Part shown: one piece after another, positions 35,868 through 43,851 of the stretch | Layout of the letters: each line of letters begins with the position of its first letter | How positions within the stretch are numbered: the stretch's first letter is position 1 | Assembly: GCA_900772415.1 (NCBI GenBank) | Contig: CAAHEC010000063.1 | Location: 62,001-126,000 of the forward strand | Source: Bacilli bacterium | GTDB taxonomy: Bacteria; Bacillota_I; Bacilli_A; RF39; UBA660 | Length of the DNA: 64,000 nt | Reading direction: 5' to 3' | Translations under genes and position numbers: made by a program | Notes under the pieces: generated by a model | Seen by the model: only the letters and a program-made list of their open reading frames with translations | Told to the model about the DNA's origin: nothing | Databases searched by the model: none

Positions 35868-36806
35868 ATGAAAAATATTATTGAAGTTAAGAACTTAACA
35901 AAAAAATATAAAGAATTAAAAGCAGTAGATGATTTGTCTTTTGAAGTACACGAGGGAGAAATATTAGGACTGTTAGGTCCTAATGGTAGTGGTAAATCAA
36001 CTACAATAAATTGCTTATTATCTTTATTAAATTATAGTCATGGAAGTATAAAAATATTTGGTAAAGAAATGAAACCAGATTCTTATGATTTAAAGTCTAA
36101 AATAGGAGTGGTATTTCAAGAAGTATCAGTTTTTGATGAACTTACTGTTTATGAAAATATAGATTACTTTTGTGGATTATATATTTCTGATAAGGAAACA
36201 AGGAAAAAATATATAGAAGACGCAATAAGTTTAGTAGGATTAGAAGATTTTAAAAAGTTCTATCCTAAAAAATTATCTGGTGGTCTATTAAGAAGATTAA
36301 ATATAGCGTGTGGTATATCACATAAACCTAAACTTATCTTTTTAGATGAGCCAACTGTTGCAGTTGATCCACAAAGTAGAAACAATATTTTAGATGGAAT
36401 CAAGAAATTAAGAGATGATGGAGCAACTATTGTTTATACAACACATTATATGGAAGAAGTAGAAATACTTTGCGATAGAGTTATTATTCTTGATAAAGGT
36501 AAAATATTAGCAGCAGGAACTACTGATGAATTAAAAGAACTTGCTAAAATAGAAGAAAAAATATCAATAGAAGTAAATGATTTAGAAACTAAATACATAG
36601 ATAAAATAAAAGAGTTAAAAAATGTTGATGACGTAAAATATAATGGAAATATGTTACTTATTACATATAAAAAAGGCAAAAATAATCTAGTGGAGATTAT
36701 GGAGTGTTTAAAAGAGGATAGAATTAAATATAATAAAATATTTTCAGAAAGACCAACACTTAATGATGTGTTTCTTGAACTAACAGGAAAGGAACTTCGT
36801 GATTAA
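35868..36806 (+). CDS. ABC-2 type exporter ATP-binding protein (DrrA-like)
   Basis: 312 residues. Walker A GPNGSGKST, Q-loop VVFQEVSVFDELTVYEN, signature LSGGLLRR, Walker B LIFLDEPTVAVDPQSR, switch His YTTHYMEE, and a ~90-residue C-terminal extension common in drug and antibiotic exporters. A strong AAAAGGAGG site precedes the ATG. It is first of three overlapping genes for a heteromeric exporter. Confidence 0.95.
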   Translation: MKNIIEVKNLTKKYKELKAVDDLSFEVHEGEILGLLGPNGSGKSTTINCLLSLLNYSHGSIKIFGKEMKPDSYDLKSKIGVVFQEVSVFDELTVYENIDYFCGLYISDKETRKKYIEDAISLVGLEDFKKFYPKKLSGGLLRRLNIACGISHKPKLIFLDEPTVAVDPQSRNNILDGIKKLRDDGATIVYTTHYMEEVEILCDRVIILDKGKILAAGTTDELKELAKIEEKISIEVNDLETKYIDKIKELKNVDDVKYNGNMLLITYKKGKNNLVEIMECLKEDRIKYNKIFSERPTLNDVFLELTGKELRD

Positions 36807-37987
36807 TGTTTATACATAACTTTAAATACTCTTTAAAAACTCTTTTTAGAAATAAAGCACTAATATTTTGGACTTTTGCCTTTCCAATAATATTAGGAAC
36901 ATTTTTTAATATGGCATTTTCAAATATAGAAAGTAGTGAAAAATTAGATATTATAAATATAGCAATTATTAAAAATGATGATTTCAATAATAATGAAATA
37001 TTTAAAACTGCTTTTGAAGAATTAAGTGATAAGAATAATGATGATAGACTATTTGAAACAAGATATACAACTGAGGAAGAAGCAAAAAAATTATTAGAAG
37101 ATGAAGAAATAGTAGGCTATATGAAATTAGTAAATGATGAACCAAAACTAACCTTTATAACAAGTGGAATCAACGAAACAATATTTAAGTATGTATCAGA
37201 AGAAATAACACAAACAAGTAATATTATAAAAAATTTAGCTGAAGAAGAAATAAAAAAAGAAATGATAGCCGGTAATTATAATATTGACTACGAAAGTATT
37301 TATAATAGGGTAATAGAATTGACCGAAGAAAATAATGTGCGACTTAATAATGTTTCAAATAGTAATTTAAGTTATACAATGATAGAGTTTTATACACTTA
37401 TAGCAATGGCTTGTTTATATGGAGGAATATTAGGTGCAGTTGCAATAAATCAAAATTTAGCCAATATGACTAATCAAGGAAAGAGAGTATCAGTGTCACC
37501 AACTTCAAAAGGAAAAATCATTTTAAGTAGTGTTCTTGCTAGTTATATTACACAATTAGTAGGAGTTGCTCTTTTATTCCTTTATACGATATTTGTTTTA
37601 AAAGTTGACTATGGTAATAAACTAGGATTAGATATTGCTTTAGCAATGGCAGGAAGTTTAGCTGGATTATCATTAGGAGTAGCGGTTGCAACTACGATAA
37701 AGTCAAATGATAATGTTAAAACAGGAATTATTATAGCAATTACAATGTTAGGATGTTTTTTGTCTGGTATGATGGGTATAACAATGAAATATATAATTGA
37801 TAAAAATATTCCAATTATAAACAAATTAAATCCTGCTAGTATGATTACTGATGGCTTTTATTCACTATATTACTATGACACATTAGATAGATATATTTTT
37901 GATATTGGAAGTTTACTTATTTTTGCTTTAATATTGATAGCAATTTCTTATATCAGTTTAAGGAGTCAAAAATATGACAGTATTTAA
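36806..37987 (+). CDS. ABC-2 type permease, first subunit
   Basis: 393 residues. One N-terminal helix (ALIFWTFAFPIILGTFFNMAF), a ~180-residue outer domain and a C-terminal block of about five helices, the ABC2_membrane_3 layout. The LNPASMITDGFYSLYYYD segment before the last helix is typical. It is coupled to the ATPase gene by a TAATG overlap and overlaps the next gene by 14 bases. Drug, bacteriocin or lipid export is likely. Confidence 0.92.
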   Translation: MFIHNFKYSLKTLFRNKALIFWTFAFPIILGTFFNMAFSNIESSEKLDIINIAIIKNDDFNNNEIFKTAFEELSDKNNDDRLFETRYTTEEEAKKLLEDEEIVGYMKLVNDEPKLTFITSGINETIFKYVSEEITQTSNIIKNLAEEEIKKEMIAGNYNIDYESIYNRVIELTEENNVRLNNVSNSNLSYTMIEFYTLIAMACLYGGILGAVAINQNLANMTNQGKRVSVSPTSKGKIILSSVLASYITQLVGVALLFLYTIFVLKVDYGNKLGLDIALAMAGSLAGLSLGVAVATTIKSNDNVKTGIIIAITMLGCFLSGMMGITMKYIIDKNIPIINKLNPASMITDGFYSLYYYDTLDRYIFDIGSLLIFALILIAISYISLRSQKYDSI

Positions 37988-39122
37988 AACATTTTTGAAA
38001 ATATTAAATAAAAACAAATTTATCATAATTCTATATACAGTTTTTTTAATAGGATTTGGTGGATTCAATATGCAGACAAGTGATAATAGTACAAACTTTG
38101 TTGCAAGTAAACCAGATATTATGATAGTAAATTATGATGAAGAAAAAGGAATTACAAAAGATTTAATAAAATACATAACAGATAATAGCAACATAATAGA
38201 ATTAAATAATAATGAAGAAGCAATAAATGATGGGCTATTTTATAGAGATGTAAATTATGTAATTTATATTCCTGAAAATTATAGTGAAGATTTTATGGAT
38301 GGTAAAAATCCAGAAATAAATATAAAAAGTACAGGAGATTATCAATCATCATTTGCTGAAATGTTATTATCAAGGTATATTAAAGTTGCAAATATATACC
38401 AAAAAAGTATAAAGAATGAAGATGAGTTAACTAGTAAAATAAACGAAACCCTATCTAAACAAAGTGAAGTTGAAATAACTTCTAAACTTGATACAGATAG
38501 TTTAGCCAAAGCAACGTTTTACTATAATTTTGCAAGTTATAGTATACTTGCTTGTTTGGTATATGTAATATGTTTAGTTTTATCAAGTTTTAAAGATATA
38601 AAAATTCAAAAAAGAACTATAATAAGTAGTACAGATTATAGAAAACTGAATAGACAGTTACTATTATCAAACAGTTTATTTTCTATAATATTATGGGGTG
38701 TGTATGTTGCATTAAGTTTTGTTTTAATTGGAGATGTAATGTTTTCTAATCAAGGAATAATTTATTTAATAAATTCATTTATATTTACCATGTGTGCAAC
38801 TACTATTGCTTTGTTTATAGGAAATTTAGTTTCAAATAAAAATGCAATAAATGGTATAGTCAATGTAATAGCATTAGGATCAAGTTTCTTATGTGGTGCT
38901 TTTGTTCCCATGGAATGGCTACCAGATGGAGTTTTGAAAATTGCTCATATTTTGCCATCATATTATTATATAAGTAGTAATGAATCTTTAAAGACATTAG
39001 AAGTATTTAATTTAGAAACAATGCAACCTATTATAACAAATATGATAGTAATTTTGGGGTTCTCAATAATATTTATTATATTAACTAATATAGTTTCAAA
39101 AAGAAAACAAAAAATAGGATAA
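37974..39122 (+). CDS. ABC-2 type permease, second subunit
   Basis: 382 residues with the same layout as the preceding subunit: one helix near residues 18-35, an outer domain (~40-180), then about five helices ending ILGFSIIFIILTNIVSKRKQ. The FLCGAFVPMEWLPDGVLKIAHILPSYYY stretch is the usual ABC-2 signature region. The pair is expected to form a heterodimeric channel with the ATPase. Confidence 0.92.
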   Translation: MTVFKTFLKILNKNKFIIILYTVFLIGFGGFNMQTSDNSTNFVASKPDIMIVNYDEEKGITKDLIKYITDNSNIIELNNNEEAINDGLFYRDVNYVIYIPENYSEDFMDGKNPEINIKSTGDYQSSFAEMLLSRYIKVANIYQKSIKNEDELTSKINETLSKQSEVEITSKLDTDSLAKATFYYNFASYSILACLVYVICLVLSSFKDIKIQKRTIISSTDYRKLNRQLLLSNSLFSIILWGVYVALSFVLIGDVMFSNQGIIYLINSFIFTMCATTIALFIGNLVSNKNAINGIVNVIALGSSFLCGAFVPMEWLPDGVLKIAHILPSYYYISSNESLKTLEVFNLETMQPIITNMIVILGFSIIFIILTNIVSKRKQKIG

Positions 39123-39126
39123 AGGG

Positions 39127-39199
39127 TATGGGAATTCCCATAGTAGAATTTATGTGGGAGTATAAATTCAGTGCTGGCTAGACACGAGTTTTACTCCCA
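39127..39199. repeat. palindrome and stem-loop after the ABC-2 operon
   Basis: A perfect palindrome TATGGGAATTCCCATA (39127-39142), then an eight-base inverted repeat TGGGAGTA (39155-39162) / TACTCCCA (39192-39199) enclosing GTGCTGGCTAGACAC. No U-run follows on either strand, so it is not a standard terminator. The word TGGGAGTATA recurs just left of the operon (about 35789-35799). Confidence 0.5.
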
Positions 39200-39222
39200 A
39201 ATTTAAAAAAATATAATAAAAA

Positions 39223-39251
39223 CTTACGAACTTTTAAGTCCGTAAGTTGAT
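39223..39251 (-). terminator. terminator of the tRNA-Cys/tRNA-Gly operon
   Basis: AACTTACGGACTT pairs with AAGTTCGTAAGTT (one G-U on the minus strand) followed by TTTATT, seven bases past the tRNA-Gly CCA end. Confidence 0.8.
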
Positions 39252-39257
39252 TTCAAA

Positions 39258-39332
39258 TGGAGCAAGTGATGGGAATCGAACCCACGTCTAAGCCTTGGCA
39301 AGGCCTCGTACTAGCCGTTGTACTACACCTGC
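39258..39332 (-). tRNA. tRNA-Gly (anticodon GCC)
   Basis: 75 bases with encoded CCA. Acceptor GCAGGTG/CACTTGC, anticodon stem AGGCC-TTGCCAA-GGCTT giving GCC, T arm GTGGGTTCGATTCCCAT. Follows tRNA-Cys by eight bases in one transcript. Confidence 0.95.
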
Positions 39333-39340
39333 AAATAAAT

Positions 39341-39415
39341 TGGAGGGGCCAGCCGGATTTGAACCGGCGATCGTGGAGTTGCAGTCCAATGCCTTACCAG
39401 CTTGGCTATAGCCCC
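39341..39415 (-). tRNA. tRNA-Cys (anticodon GCA)
   Basis: 75 bases with encoded CCA. Acceptor GGGGCTA/TGGCCCC, anticodon stem TTGGA-CTGCAGT-CCAA with anticodon GCA, T arm GCCGGTTCAAATCCGGC. Confidence 0.95.
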
Positions 39416-39494
39416 ATGCAAAGAAATTATATCATATTTAATAAATAAATATCAAGTATTATTTTATATATTCTATGCAAAACATATAAAGAAT

Positions 39495-39929
39495 TTACTT
39501 TATACCATATTTTTTCACTATTGCCTTAATTAACTTTAAAACTAAATAATAAGTTAAAATTAAGCAAGCTGTAATTACTATAAGAGGCAAGAAAAAATCA
39601 AGTAAAGTAATTACAAGTAATAAACCAAATAAAATTATTAAAACAATTATTCCTATTGTAACAAAACTACTTTTTTCAAATTTCTTTTCATTTTCTATTT
39701 CTGTTTCTTCTGATGCATTTAAAAATACTAATAAAAATAATAATATTATTATAAGAATACTATATACAATTACTGTTTTTGATTCCCTCAAATCAAATAA
39801 TAATGAGTAAAAACCTCCATTAATACAGTAGACTAAACTAAGTATAATTCCAACTAAAGTACACAATATCTTAAGTACTTTAGAACTTTTTGATATAAAA
39901 ACCTCTTCCTTATTCTTTCTTTTTATCAT
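39495..39929 (-). CDS. small multi-pass membrane protein
   Basis: 144 residues with four predicted helices and a Glu/Lys-rich cytosolic loop between helices 2 and 3 (ASEETEIENEKKFEKSS). The ATG at 39929 has GAGG six bases before it; an upstream in-frame start is weaker. It has no recognisable motif. Gene order suggests co-transcription from the PH-like and thioredoxin-like genes upstream. Confidence 0.7.
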   Translation of the reverse strand: MIKRKNKEEVFISKSSKVLKILCTLVGIILSLVYCINGGFYSLLFDLRESKTVIVYSILIIILLFLLVFLNASEETEIENEKKFEKSSFVTIGIIVLIILFGLLLVITLLDFFLPLIVITACLILTYYLVLKLIKAIVKKYGIK

Positions 39930-39985
39930 AACACACCTCATAATAATTATATAATTTTTACAAAAGTTTGTAAATAATAAGAGCT

Positions 39986-40429
39986 CTAATTAGAACTCTT
40001 ATTTTTTAAATACTTAAGTTTTTCATTAACCAAATACTTTGATAGTGCATCTTCTATTTTTGGTAATCCTCTTTTATCTAGGCCACTAATTATAAAATGT
40101 TCTTTTATAGTATCTATTTCAACCGATCCAAATAATATATTTGCCCTAACTTCAAAGTCATTTAATAAATCAGGGGTTATTGATGTATAAAAATATCGTC
40201 CAAAACATCTTTTTCTTCCTAGAAGCATTCTTTTATTTGTAAATACAATAACAGTTGTATAAAAAGGCATTAATAAACTAGTATCCTTTTGTCCTGCAAA
40301 TGAAAATAAAACAACTTCATCTTCATTTATATGCTGGCTTATAACAGAAGCATGCCTTTTAACATGCCATGCTAATGTCCTAGGATATTTTTTTAAAAAA
40401 CTTTTACATACTTCATATACATCATTCAT
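39986..40429 (-). CDS. bacterial PH-domain-like protein
   Basis: 147 residues, cytosolic. The stretch EVVLFSFAGQKDTSL...TTVIVFTNKRMLLGRKRCFGRYFYTSITPDLLNDFEV has the strand pattern and the TNKR(M/I)L-G signature of bacterial PH (YvbH/YokE-like) domains. Function unknown. It begins two bases after the thioredoxin-like gene ends, indicating one transcript. Confidence 0.7.
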   Translation of the reverse strand: MNDVYEVCKSFLKKYPRTLAWHVKRHASVISQHINEDEVVLFSFAGQKDTSLLMPFYTTVIVFTNKRMLLGRKRCFGRYFYTSITPDLLNDFEVRANILFGSVEIDTIKEHFIISGLDKRGLPKIEDALSKYLVNEKLKYLKNKSSN

Positions 40430-40431
40430 TT

Positions 40432-41028
40432 TTATTCACCAAAACCATTAGTTTCAAAGAAAGCTTTTATTGTTGCTAGATCAACATAACCATTATTAAC
40501 AGATAACACTTCCCCATTTTGTACTATCATAACCAAAGGTGTTCCCCATTCTTCACTATTTAAATAAGCTAACGAATTAGAAAAAGTTGTCCAATCTTCA
40601 TTAGAAAACTTATCAGTATCAATGTAATTAATCTCTAAATTCATATCGTCCTTAGCTTTTTTTAATATTGGGCTAAACTTTTCACAATAACCACAAGTAG
40701 GTCTTGCAACTAAAACAATTTTCTTTTCACCCGAATTAATCAAATTTAAATACTCTGATAGACTAACTTCGTTAAACCCAGCATCTTCTAATTTAACATC
40801 TTCTATTTTTGTATTATTAGTATCATTTTTATTTCCTTTTATAGATGAAATAGATACAGATATAATTATTACACCTATAATTAATAAAATAATTCCAGTT
40901 ACTTTAAGTGCTCTTAAAACAGTTTTCTTTTCTTTCGTATGTTTTGTTAATATTATTAATCCAATTACAGAAACTACCATTGTAATTAAAACCATAACGC
41001 ATATAAATACTAATAAAATATTTGCCAT
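40432..41028 (-). CDS. membrane-anchored thioredoxin-fold protein
   Basis: 198 residues. Two N-terminal membrane helices (~residues 3-28 and 43-65) and a C-terminal thioredoxin domain with active site RPTCGYCEKF (CGYC) and the cis-Pro region EEWGTPLVMIV. Orientation would put the redox domain outside if the first helix is in-to-out twice, or inside; the sequence does not settle this. It may reduce or make disulphides, like small bacteriocin-transport accessory thioredoxins. Confidence 0.82.
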   Translation of the reverse strand: MANILLVFICVMVLITMVVSVIGLIILTKHTKEKKTVLRALKVTGIILLIIGVIIISVSISSIKGNKNDTNNTKIEDVKLEDAGFNEVSLSEYLNLINSGEKKIVLVARPTCGYCEKFSPILKKAKDDMNLEINYIDTDKFSNEDWTTFSNSLAYLNSEEWGTPLVMIVQNGEVLSVNNGYVDLATIKAFFETNGFGE

Positions 41029-41086
41029 ATCAAAAAACTCCTTTCATGCATAAATATTATACTACAAAAAATGAATAATTAAAATA

Positions 41087-42199
41087 TTATAATTCTAATT
41101 CCTTTCTTTTCTTGTTTTCTAACATATTAAGTATTTTTTGTTTACCATTTTTAAGTTCGGATATAGAACCACTAGTATTTAAAGTGTTAATTATATCAGA
41201 AGCATAATTAGAACAATCTATCTGTTTATACCAAGGAGTTTTTAAAGCATCTTTATCAATATATGTTAAATTAGTAGAATATAACTTTTCAAAAAGTCCT
41301 TCAGAAAACGCCTTATTAAAACCATCTAATCCATTAGTAAACATTGAAAATGTAGCTATTAAGAATACTTTTTTAGCGCCCCTTTGTTTTAAATCAAAAG
41401 CAACTTCTAACATAGATGTACCAGATGCAATCATATCATCTACTACAACCGCTGTTTCACCCTCTAGATTACCACCCAAATAATTATGTGCAACTATAGG
41501 ATTTTTTCCATCAACTATCTTACTATAATCTCTTCTTTTATGAAACAACCCAACATCAGCTTGAAACATATTAGCATAATACTTAGCTCTATCCATAGCA
41601 CCGGTATCAGGACTTATAAATTTTACATTTTCAGGATCAAATTCTTCATTTTTTATAAATTCTTTCAAAATGGTGTTGGTCGGATAAAAATTTTCAAATG
41701 ACATGCTTGTTGGAACAGCATTTTGAATATTAGGATCATGAACATCAAATGTAACAATAGTATTTACTCCCAAATTCTGTAATTCTTGAAGTGCAAGTGC
41801 ACAATCAAGTGATTCTCTTCCCTTTCTTCTATGTTGTCTTGATTCATACAAAAGTGGCATAACAACGGTTAATCTATCAGTTTGACCTCTTGCTGCTGAT
41901 ATGACTCTTTTAATATCTGTAAAATGTTCATCAGGACCCATGTGATTTAAATAACCATACATCTTATATGTCATACTATGATTTCCAATATCCGATATAA
42001 TGTACAAATCTTTATCTCTTACAGAATCTTTTATAACAGCTTTCCCTTCACCATTATTAAATCTAACTAAATCAGTTGGAATTATAAAACTATTCTTTTT
42101 ACTTCTTCTTTGCATAATATTTTGATTAATTTTATTCCCTAATTCTTTACAATTATCCATCACGATAAGCCCTAGTTCATCCTCATATTTGCTACTCAT
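41087..42199 (-). CDS. prs: ribose-phosphate pyrophosphokinase, long divergent form
   Basis: Makes PRPP from ribose-5-phosphate and ATP for purine, pyrimidine, NAD, His and Trp synthesis. 370 residues, about 50 more than the usual 310-320, mostly an N-terminal extension. PRPP-binding loop AVVVDDMIASGTSM, the FDVHDPNIQ metal/ATP region and the flexible-loop Arg in YESRQHRRKGRE are present. GGGAGG precedes the ATG. The upstream leader (42219-42318) suggests transcription attenuation. Confidence 0.9.
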   Translation of the reverse strand: MSSKYEDELGLIVMDNCKELGNKINQNIMQRRSKKNSFIIPTDLVRFNNGEGKAVIKDSVRDKDLYIISDIGNHSMTYKMYGYLNHMGPDEHFTDIKRVISAARGQTDRLTVVMPLLYESRQHRRKGRESLDCALALQELQNLGVNTIVTFDVHDPNIQNAVPTSMSFENFYPTNTILKEFIKNEEFDPENVKFISPDTGAMDRAKYYANMFQADVGLFHKRRDYSKIVDGKNPIVAHNYLGGNLEGETAVVVDDMIASGTSMLEVAFDLKQRGAKKVFLIATFSMFTNGLDGFNKAFSEGLFEKLYSTNLTYIDKDALKTPWYKQIDCSNYASDIINTLNTSGSISELKNGKQKILNMLENKKRKELEL

Positions 42200-42218
42200 A
42201 AATCCTCCCTTAAATATA

Positions 42219-42248
42219 AAAAACTAGCACGAAAAAGTGTTAGTTTTT
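42219..42248 (-). terminator. attenuator-type terminator in the prs leader
   Basis: AAAAACTAACAC, loop TTTTTC, GTGCTAGTTTTT, then TTATATTT on the minus strand; 11 pairs and one A-C mismatch. The leader stop codon (42247-42249) lies at the base of the 5' arm. The plus-strand version pairs slightly better (G-U instead of A-C), but its orientation and place before prs suit attenuation. Confidence 0.6.
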
Positions 42249-42318
42249 ACTTACAATATAAAAAGACATAATGATAAAAAGGAAAAAAACAATTTAATTT
42301 AAAATTTAATTTTATCAT
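42247..42318 (-). CDS. short leader peptide upstream of prs
   Basis: A 23-codon frame with its own promoter and AGAGG seven bases before the ATG (42316-42318). The peptide is rich in Phe and Tyr (its core is FFPFYHYVFLYC), because the RNA is a run of U-rich codons (TTGTTTTTTTCCTTTTTATC). The stop falls at the foot of a terminator placed before prs. This is the arrangement of the enterobacterial pyrBI leader, in which RNA polymerase pausing at U-runs when UTP is scarce lets the ribosome prevent termination. By analogy prs could respond to pyrimidine supply. The analogy is mine; no homology to pyrBI is claimed. Confidence 0.5.
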   Translation of the reverse strand: MIKLNFKLNCFFPFYHYVFLYCK

Positions 42319-42339
42319 ATGAATACCTCTTACAACTAA

Positions 42340-42368
42340 ATTATAACAAATATTTAAACTAAAGTTAA
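42340..42368 (-). promoter_or_regulatory. promoter of the prs leader
   Basis: TTAACT (42363-42368), 17 bases, TATAAT (42340-42345), 21 bases before the leader ATG. Confidence 0.65.
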
Positions 42369-42371
42369 GTA

Positions 42372-42938
42372 TTATTTATAATTTTCATTTATTTTCTTAT
42401 TCTTATTTATAAGTTTTTCATATCTTTCTTCTTCACTAAATATACAACCACAGTATTTTTGCATATAAAGTCCTAATTCTCTAGCCTTATTTTGTCCATA
42501 TCTAAAACCAGGTCTAAAATCTTTATATAGGAATTTTATGTTATATTTTTTAGATAACATTTCCCCAGTTTTTTTTAATAATTCATGATTTTGATATGGA
42601 CTTATAAGTAAAGTTGTAGAAAATGCATCATATCCATTTTCTTTAGCATAACAAGCAGTCTTATCCAATCTACATAAATAGCAGTAACCACATCTATTAT
42701 CTAATTTATCTGTCACATTTTTACAAAACTCTCTAAGTCCATAATAATCTTCTATTATTAATGGTATACCTATTTTTTTATCATAGTTTTTTAAAGTTTC
42801 TAATCTTGCTTCATATTCCTTATAAGGATGAATGTTTGGGTTATACCAGAAGCTTGTTATATCAATATTTTCTTTTTTTAGTTCTTCTATGCAGTACACA
42901 CTACAAGGAGCACAGCACGTATGTAATAATAATTTCAT
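42372..42938 (-). CDS. queH: epoxyqueuosine reductase QueH
   Basis: 188 residues (DUF208). Last step of queuosine synthesis in tRNA anticodons. The metal/cluster cysteines are in HTCCAPC near the N terminus, CGYCYLCR in the middle and YCGCIFS near the C terminus, all as in characterised QueH. The ISPYQNHELL segment is also conserved. It overlaps no gene but is only two bases from the Fic-like gene, so is likely its operon partner. No other queuosine genes are visible; the cell may salvage the base or encode them elsewhere. Confidence 0.93.
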   Translation of the reverse strand: MKLLLHTCCAPCSVYCIEELKKENIDITSFWYNPNIHPYKEYEARLETLKNYDKKIGIPLIIEDYYGLREFCKNVTDKLDNRCGYCYLCRLDKTACYAKENGYDAFSTTLLISPYQNHELLKKTGEMLSKKYNIKFLYKDFRPGFRYGQNKARELGLYMQKYCGCIFSEEERYEKLINKNKKINENYK

Positions 42939-42940
42939 AA

Positions 42941-43798
42941 TTATCTCAACCTTTTAATCTTTGCTATATCATTGCTTAAACAGAATAATTGTTCATCTGT
43001 CATGTTTAAATTATAATTAACCCATTTATTAAAGTTTTCATCACTAGGATCAAGAACTATATCTGCAATCATTTTTCTATAATTACCACAGTTTAATTGA
43101 TAATTTTTTGAAAGGAATAAAGCTGGCTGTTTTAAATTATAATCAAGTAATTTTCTTGAAACTTTAAATATATCTCCATATTGAATTAAACGAGCTAATC
43201 TTGTGTTACCATTATTAAATGGCTGTAATGCAGAAATATAAAAATGAGCTAAGTATGGTGTTAAAAATACATCTAATTCATTATTAGTATTATTATCAAG
43301 AAAAGCGTATAAATAATTAAGATATGAATTTACTTCTTCGGATTTTGGAGCTACATAAAGAGTTCTTTCTATTCCATTACTTATTTCAGATATGTAAGTA
43401 TCTTCTTTACTGGTTCTTATTTTATAATTTTTTTCTTTATCATCGCTTGTACCCCTTAAAATAATTCTATGAATCTTTTCTAATCTTTCATTATTTAAAC
43501 CTTTATCTTTTAATATATATTTAGTGACAATATCTATAGAGGATTTTTCACTACCATCAAGTATTGGTCCGAGTCCAATATCTATCAAAAATGAATCCTC
43601 AGACTCCATTTGTTGACTAGCTTTTAGCTCATTTATTTTTAGTAATCTGAAAAAGCTTTTAGCTAATTGCGGATCGTTTTTTTCTATTTCTTTTAATGAT
43701 TCAAGATAATTTTTGTACTCTTCTAGAGTATATAACATATGATCTTTTACATTTTCTTTTAGCTTTACATTATATAAAACTTTATCCAGTGCTTCCAT
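42941..43798 (-). CDS. Fic-domain protein with altered catalytic motif
   Basis: 285 residues. The flap region (NYKIRTSKEDTYISEI ... ERTLYVAPKSEEV) and core helices follow the Fic fold. The core motif, normally HPFxxGNGRxxR, here reads QPFNNGNTRLAR: catalytic His is Gln192, the acidic Mg ligand is Asn and the second Gly of GNG is Thr. Such a protein is unlikely to AMPylate by the usual route; it may be inactive, regulatory, or use another chemistry. Start at ATG 43798 with AGGGG five bases upstream. Confidence 0.75.
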   Translation of the reverse strand: MEALDKVLYNVKLKENVKDHMLYTLEEYKNYLESLKEIEKNDPQLAKSFFRLLKINELKASQQMESEDSFLIDIGLGPILDGSEKSSIDIVTKYILKDKGLNNERLEKIHRIILRGTSDDKEKNYKIRTSKEDTYISEISNGIERTLYVAPKSEEVNSYLNYLYAFLDNNTNNELDVFLTPYLAHFYISALQPFNNGNTRLARLIQYGDIFKVSRKLLDYNLKQPALFLSKNYQLNCGNYRKMIADIVLDPSDENFNKWVNYNLNMTDEQLFCLSNDIAKIKRLR

Positions 43799-43851
43799 AT
43801 TATCCCCTTCTTTGACTGCATATTTTAGCACTTTTCTTTCATCATGTCAAA

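Noticed and set aside
35788..39200. Attachment sites of an integrated mobile element next to tRNA-Gly
   Set aside because: Only a 10-base word is shared, it is not part of the tRNA gene, and no integrase or transposase is present; kept only as a low-interest finding.
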